From JBGPLJ01 sp035644395 (GTDB taxonomy: Bacteria; Pseudomonadota; Gammaproteobacteria; Steroidobacterales; Steroidobacteraceae): 64,000 bases of DNA. The stretch is taken from positions 62,001 through 126,000 of the forward strand of contig DASQOR010000086.1 of the NCBI GenBank assembly GCA_035644395.1. Reading direction: 5' to 3'. The first letter of the stretch is position 1; every line of letters begins with the position of its first letter. The notes under the pieces are model-generated. The model was not told the DNA's origin, did not search any database, and was given only the letters and a program-made list of their open reading frames with translations. Positions 60,736 to 64,000 of this stretch are shown piece after piece. Both the position numbers and the translations under genes were made by a program.

Positions 60736-61119
60736 ATGGCGAACCCCGATCCCGGCGCGCTGCGCATCGACAAATGGCTCTGGCACGCCCGGTTTTTCAA
60801 GACCCGCTCGCTTGCGACCGCGGCGGTCGACGGCGGGCGCATTCACGTGAACGGCGCGCGCGTCAAGCCCGCCCACGCTGTCCGGGTCGGCGACCGCCTC
60901 GAGATCACGCGGGAGCAGGAGTCCTGGGACCTGCGCGTCCGCGCACTGCCATCGCGCCGAGGGCCGGCGGCTGGGGCGGCCGCGTGCTACGAAGAATCAC
61001 CGGAAAGCGCCGCGCGCCGCGCTGAGCGGCGATTGCTGGGCGGCGCGCCACCGCGGCCGGCGTCGCGTCCGGACAAGCGGGCACGGCGGGAGCTCCTGCG
61101 ACTGCAGCGCGGCCGCTGA
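60736..61119 (+). CDS. hslR: Heat-shock protein Hsp15, S4-domain ribosome rescue factor
   Basis: 127 aa. Binds 50S subunits with stuck peptidyl-tRNA after heat shock. The S4 domain is LRIDKWLWHARFFKTRSLAT, AAVDGGRIHVNGARVKPAHA and VRVGDRLEITREQ. A basic C-terminal tail (RPASRPDKRARRELLRLQRG) is family-like. The ATG at 60736 matches the usual start; the larger frame upstream runs through kbl antisense and the promoter. Confidence 0.93.
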   Translation: MANPDPGALRIDKWLWHARFFKTRSLATAAVDGGRIHVNGARVKPAHAVRVGDRLEITREQESWDLRVRALPSRRGPAAGAAACYEESPESAARRAERRLLGGAPPRPASRPDKRARRELLRLQRGR

Positions 61120-61200
61120 TCATATTGGCGGGCCGTGCGCGGACCGGGACCTTGGCTGGGAGAGCGCTGCGCTCAAGCGGCTTAAGGACGGCCTGACTCG

Positions 61201-61229
61201 TTGAGGCGTCAAGGGCCGGCGGGCATACT
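61201..61229 (+). promoter_or_regulatory. Promoter of yhhQ, leaderless geometry
   Basis: TTGAGG at 61201-61206, 17-base spacer, CATACT at 61224-61229, then six bases to the ATG at 61236, where transcription should start. GCCGGC at 61215-61220 and 61230-61235 flank the -10. Confidence 0.55.
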
Positions 61230-61235
61230 GCCGGC

Positions 61236-62006
61236 ATGTCCAACGCCACGTTCGACCAGCGTCCGAACCGCCTCTTCATCGCGCTCGCCGGCTTCTTCGT
61301 CGCCAATGCCGTCATCGCCGAGTTCGTCGGTGTCAAGATCTTCGCCGTCGAGGACACGCTCGGCATCGCGCCGCTCACCTGGAATCTCTACGGCGAGACG
61401 GGCTCGCTCAATCTGACCGCGGGCGTCCTCGTCTGGCCGCTCGTGTTCATCCTGACGGACGTCATCAACGAATATTTCGGTGTCCGCGGCGTGCGCTTCA
61501 TCTCGTACGTCGCGGTCGTGCTCGTCGCCTACGCGTTCCTGGTCGCTTACGCCTCGATCTCCGTGGTACCCGCCAGCTGGTGGATCAGCTCCGGCGTCAA
61601 GAGCGGCGTGCCCGACATGCAGGCGGCGTTCTCCAATATCTTCGGACAGGGGATGTGGATCATCGCGGGCTCGATCATCGCGTTCCTGATCGGGCAGCTC
61701 ATCGACGTCGTCATCTTTCACCGCATCCGCGCGCGCAGCGGCGAGCGCCACATCTGGTTCCGCGCGACGGCTTCGACGGCCGTCTCGCAGCTCATCGACA
61801 GCTTCGTCGTGCTCTACATCTCGTTCGTGATCGGCCCGCAGCACTGGCCGATCAGCCGCTTCCTCGCGGTCGGCACCGTCAACTATTGCTACAAGCTCGC
61901 GATGGCGATCCTCCTGATCCCCCTCATCTATCTCGGCCGGCGCCTCATCGAAGGCTATCTCGGCGCCGCGACCGCGCACCGCCTGAAGGCGGAAGCGGCG
62001 CGCTAG
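61236..62006 (+). CDS. yhhQ: Queuosine precursor transporter YhhQ (VUT family)
   Basis: 256 aa with about six membrane helices. Imports the queuosine precursor preQ0/preQ1. LFIALAGFFVANAVIAEFVG, VWPLVFILTDVINEYFGVRG and GEVRIWFRATASTAVSQLID-type blocks (here ERHIWFRATASTAVSQLIDS) identify the family. No ribosome site precedes the ATG; the -10 lies six bases upstream. With queG at 17522 it implies queuosine salvage and final maturation. Confidence 0.93.
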   Translation: MSNATFDQRPNRLFIALAGFFVANAVIAEFVGVKIFAVEDTLGIAPLTWNLYGETGSLNLTAGVLVWPLVFILTDVINEYFGVRGVRFISYVAVVLVAYAFLVAYASISVVPASWWISSGVKSGVPDMQAAFSNIFGQGMWIIAGSIIAFLIGQLIDVVIFHRIRARSGERHIWFRATASTAVSQLIDSFVVLYISFVIGPQHWPISRFLAVGTVNYCYKLAMAILLIPLIYLGRRLIEGYLGAATAHRLKAEAAR

Positions 62007-62169
62007 GTCGGGGATCAACTGCCGGCGAGGAGGCCGCTGTGGCGGGAGGCGGCGCCGGTGATTCGGCACCGACAGCCGGCGATGCAGTCGCGGCTCCGAT
62101 GATCGCCAAGAGGCCCAGCGTTGCTTCGCAAAAGGATCGCCGGTCAAGCCCGTCGCGCACGTTAATCAC
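61945..62169 (-). CDS. Short ORF with a twin-arginine signal, possibly a degraded gene
   Basis: 74 aa. The N-terminus is a full Tat signal (GLDRRSFCEATLGLLAIIGA, then ATASPAVGA as cleavage site), followed only by a Pro/Ala/Ser-rich stretch that runs antisense into yhhQ. Its ATG overlaps the upstream VOC gene's stop by four bases. It may be the leftover start of a Tat-exported enzyme whose body was lost, or a small exported peptide. No family recognised. Confidence 0.35.
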   Translation of the reverse strand: MINVRDGLDRRSFCEATLGLLAIIGAATASPAVGAESPAPPPATAASSPAVDPRPSAPLPPSGGARSRRRDSLR

Positions 62170-62582
62170 CTCGCTTGCGGCCAGGGAGCGCCCTTCAGTT
62201 CCACGATATTGCCTTCCGGGTCCGTCACGTAGACCGAGGGCCCGTCGCCTTCGGCGCCGTATCGCGACTCGACGGGTCCAGGCTCGACCCCGTGACCCTT
62301 GAGGTGGCGGATGACTTCGTCGATATCGAAAGGATCGATTCTCAGGCAGAAGTGATCGAGGTTTCGACCTTCGGGGCCAGGCGCCGCGCCGCCGCTCCTG
62401 CCGAGCTTGCCATCGATCGGCACGAGGTCGATGAGCGAGCTGCCGGCGCGTACCTGGTAGAGTCCGATGTCGGCCTGATCCTTCTCCCGCGTGCAGCCGA
62501 TGACATTGACGTAGAACTCGAGCATGCGCGCGAGATCGCTCACGCGCAGCACCACATGATCGATCTGGCGGATGCGCAGCAC
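62166..62582 (-). CDS. VOC-family (glyoxalase/extradiol dioxygenase fold) protein
   Basis: 138 aa. RIRQIDHVVLRVSDLARMLE, FYVNVIGCTREKDQADIGLY, LDHFCLRIDPFDIDEVIRHL and VYVTDPEGNIVELKG form two beta-alpha-beta repeats of the vicinal oxygen chelate fold, with His, Glu ligand candidates in DHVVL and NIVELKG. The GTG start at 62582 is right after the hydratase stop. Neighbouring the MhpD-like hydratase, it may act in the same pathway. Confidence 0.85.
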   Translation of the reverse strand: MLRIRQIDHVVLRVSDLARMLEFYVNVIGCTREKDQADIGLYQVRAGSSLIDLVPIDGKLGRSGGAAPGPEGRNLDHFCLRIDPFDIDEVIRHLKGHGVEPGPVESRYGAEGDGPSVYVTDPEGNIVELKGAPWPQAR

Positions 62583-62583
62583 C

Positions 62584-63393
62584 TCAGGCCTCGAGGTCGA
62601 GCCCGAGGCCCGGCAGGTCGATGCCGTCGAGCGCGGTCGTCCAGCTTTCACCCCCATGTATCAGCGGAGCGCCCGTGAGCGTGCCCGTGGTCACGAGTTC
62701 GCCCGCGCCGAGCGGCTGAGCGCGTGGCTGGGAAGCAAGCACCGAAATGAGATGCGCGAGAGCCGCAACCGGACTGTCGAGCACTTTCGCGCCACCGCCC
62801 CGATCCCGTTCCTTGCCGTCGCAGGTGAGCGTCAGCGTGAATCGAGCGAGCCGCGTGAGCACATCCGGCCCCAGCTGCCCGATCGTGCGCGGCTCGCCGA
62901 CGAGGAGCGCCGCGTGCAGCGCGCAGGCGGCGATGGCATCGGACGCCTGGAACTTCCACCCCGGAAATGGCGACTCGACGATCTCAAAGCCATGCGCGAT
63001 CCAGTCGATGCTCGCGAGCACCGCGGACGGATCTCCCGGCACGGGCGGTGCGGAGCCAAAGCGTACGACGATCTCCGGCTCGATGCGGGCTTCGAGCAAG
63101 CTGCCGATCCGATAGCGGCCGCGCGATTGGGGCAGGTGGACGACCGTGCGGTCGTATACGTAGCCCCACACGGGAGCAGTGACACCGAAAACCGGCCAGA
63201 GATCCCGGTTGCTGAAGCCGATCTTGCGACCGACGGCGCGCTCACCGTCGCGGAGCCGCGCGCGGTGCACGAGGTCGGCCACTTCGTAGGCCGTGGCGAT
63301 GTCGAATCCCGCGACGCGGCCGCTGATCGGCGCGAGCGGGCGGCGGCGATCGCGCGCGACCTTGATCTCATTCGCCAGGGCTTGCAGATTCAC
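62584..63393 (-). CDS. 2-keto-4-pentenoate hydratase family protein (MhpD-like)
   Basis: 269 aa. Hydratases of this family add water to 2-hydroxypenta-2,4-dienoate after extradiol ring cleavage. GFDIATAYEVADLVHRARL, VGRKIGFSNRDLWPVFGV, EARIEPEIVVRFG and AIDWIAHGFEIVESP-type blocks (here ASIDWIAHGFEIVESPFPGW) with the metal-ligand Glu residues support it. GTTGTLTGAPLI (as VTTGTLTGAP) is the closing motif. It could work with MhpB at 8540, but the two loci are 53 kb apart in this window. Overlaps the GNAT gene by four bases. Confidence 0.85.
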   Translation of the reverse strand: MNLQALANEIKVARDRRRPLAPISGRVAGFDIATAYEVADLVHRARLRDGERAVGRKIGFSNRDLWPVFGVTAPVWGYVYDRTVVHLPQSRGRYRIGSLLEARIEPEIVVRFGSAPPVPGDPSAVLASIDWIAHGFEIVESPFPGWKFQASDAIAACALHAALLVGEPRTIGQLGPDVLTRLARFTLTLTCDGKERDRGGGAKVLDSPVAALAHLISVLASQPRAQPLGAGELVTTGTLTGAPLIHGGESWTTALDGIDLPGLGLDLEA

Positions 63394-63923
63394 GGCGCGT
63401 CCGTGCGCAGGAAGAACCGCCGCTCGGAGTCGAGCTCCGGCAGCTTGATCGTGCCGCGCAGCTGCAGGCCGATCTTGCGAAGTACGTTGGCCGACGCTTC
63501 GTTGTCGATGTCCGCAATCGCCGCGATCCTCTTGAGCGCGAATTTCTCCCGGCCGAGCTGCATGACGGCGAGGCCAGCTTCCGTCGCATAGCCCTGGCCG
63601 CTGTAGCGCGCGAGCAAGGCAAAGCCGATTTCAACGTCCTCCATGGAGGTGCGCTTCAGAAGGCCGCACATGCCGACGGCGACGTGATCGGCCTTGCGCT
63701 CGACCAGGAAGAGTCCGAAGCCGTGCTCCGCGTAACTCGCGATGGGACCGGTGCGCAGGTACTTGATGGCGTCGTCGAGATTGCGCACGCCCTTGTCGCC
63801 GATGAAGCGGTGAAAGAGCGGCTCATTCAAGAGCTCGAGGATGAGGGGTGCGTCCTCGTCGGTCATCTGCCACAGAATGAGGCGCTCGGTCGTGGCGGCC
63901 TTTATGTATTGTTTACCAGACAT
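63390..63923 (-). CDS. GNAT-family N-acetyltransferase (RimJ/RimL-like)
   Basis: 177 aa. TTERLILWQMTDEDAPLILE is the RimJ/RimL-type start; CoA-binding region LLARYSGQGYATEAGLAVMQ and DIDNEASANVLRKIGLQLRG are the conserved motifs. Probably N-terminal acetylation of a protein. The ATG at 63923 lies seven bases after a -10-like TATACC, so the mRNA looks leaderless; a longer in-frame start would run through the promoter. Confidence 0.85.
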   Translation of the reverse strand: MSGKQYIKAATTERLILWQMTDEDAPLILELLNEPLFHRFIGDKGVRNLDDAIKYLRTGPIASYAEHGFGLFLVERKADHVAVGMCGLLKRTSMEDVEIGFALLARYSGQGYATEAGLAVMQLGREKFALKRIAAIADIDNEASANVLRKIGLQLRGTIKLPELDSERRFFLRTDAP

Positions 63924-63959
63924 AGTGTATGGTATAACGTACATCATCACCGGGAGTAA
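63909..63959. promoter_or_regulatory. Overlapping divergent promoters of the GNAT gene and the gene at 63965
   Basis: Plus: TTGTTT (63909-63914), 18-base spacer, TATAAC (63933-63938). Minus: TTACTC (63959-63954), 17-base spacer, TATACC (63936-63931). The two -10 elements overlap by four bases. Confidence 0.6.
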
Positions 63960-63964
63960 CTAGC

Positions 63965-64000
63965 ATGTCGTTTCGCGAAAAGAGCGCGTGGATCTGTCTC
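63965..64000 (+). CDS. Start of a gene cut by the window end
   Basis: Twelve codons, MSFREKSAWICL, after GGGAG at the right distance (63952-63956) and a good promoter. The N-terminus looks like that of small membrane proteins in related bacteria, but too little is visible to name it. Confidence 0.6.
   Translation, partial: MSFREKSAWICL

Overview
The window looks like a chromosomal segment from a high-GC gammaproteobacterium. The main evidence is gene order. The block queG | nnr-tsaE-amidase-mutL-miaA-hfq-hflX-hflK-hflC-purA has the same order as in Escherichia coli. So do the ffh-rpsP-rimM-trmD-rplS block with its divergent corB, the rnr-rlmB and rpsF-rpsR-rplI-dnaB-alr blocks, panB-panC and tdh-kbl. 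The catabolic and accessory genes, the heavy use of GTG and TTG starts and the MutL type point away from Enterobacteria. A Steroidobacter/Nevskia-like or Xanthomonadales-like lineage would fit, but that is inference.

Region by region: (1) 1-9496 is a divergent catabolic cluster. The minus arm holds an MBL-fold lactonase, a 3-hydroxyisobutyrate-dehydrogenase-like protein, a CMD-like protein, an NTF2-like protein, a serine hydrolase and a GMC oxidase. The plus arm holds a CrtI-like FAD oxidoreductase, an FAH-family protein, a CMD-like protein, an NTF2-like protein and an MhpB-type extradiol dioxygenase. Substrates are unknown, but oxidation of an aromatic or alicyclic ring followed by ring cleavage is the natural reading. 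(2) 9499-11649 is a 2.1-kb element inserted in a tRNA-Glu gene. It carries only a tyrosine integrase and one lipoprotein. (3) 11604-29921 is mostly housekeeping: tRNA-Glu, pcnB-folK-deoxynucleoside kinase-panB-panC, a type II NADH dehydrogenase, queG, and the long nnr-to-purA block. (4) 29902-39854 is accessory: a CmcJ/NvfI-like oxidoreductase, a LigF-like glutathione transferase, an operon joining an NrtA/TauA-type ABC importer to a Sco protein and a cupredoxin, and a divergent operon that looks like glycoside 3-oxidation (GMC subunit, subunit-3 partner, DUF1080 hydrolase, sugar/nucleoside MFS permease). (5) 39951-47692 holds tRNA-Leu(CAG), rnr-rlmB-cysQ and rpsF-rpsR-rplI-dnaB-alr. (6) 47799-50262 is a kinase/phosphatase/FHA signalling operon. 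(7) 50458-61119 holds radA, corB, ffh-rpsP-rimM-trmD-rplS, sppA, tdh-kbl and hslR. (8) 61236-64000 holds a queuosine-precursor transporter, a VOC protein, an MhpD-like hydratase, a GNAT acetyltransferase and the first codons of a further gene.

Three sequence-level patterns cut across genes. First, four divergent gene pairs (queG|nnr, corB|ffh, kbl|hslR, GNAT|63965) appear to share superimposed -10 elements on the two strands, with one gene of each pair apparently leaderless. Second, two convergent gene pairs are separated by long perfect inverted repeats (33 and 26 bp arms) that start at or inside a stop codon. Third, the small tRNA-Glu element has paired TTCCGTAC octamers near each end that look like integrase arm sites. 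The strongest candidates for undescribed biology are the minimal integrative element, the ABC/Sco/cupredoxin operon and the mirrored catabolic cluster.
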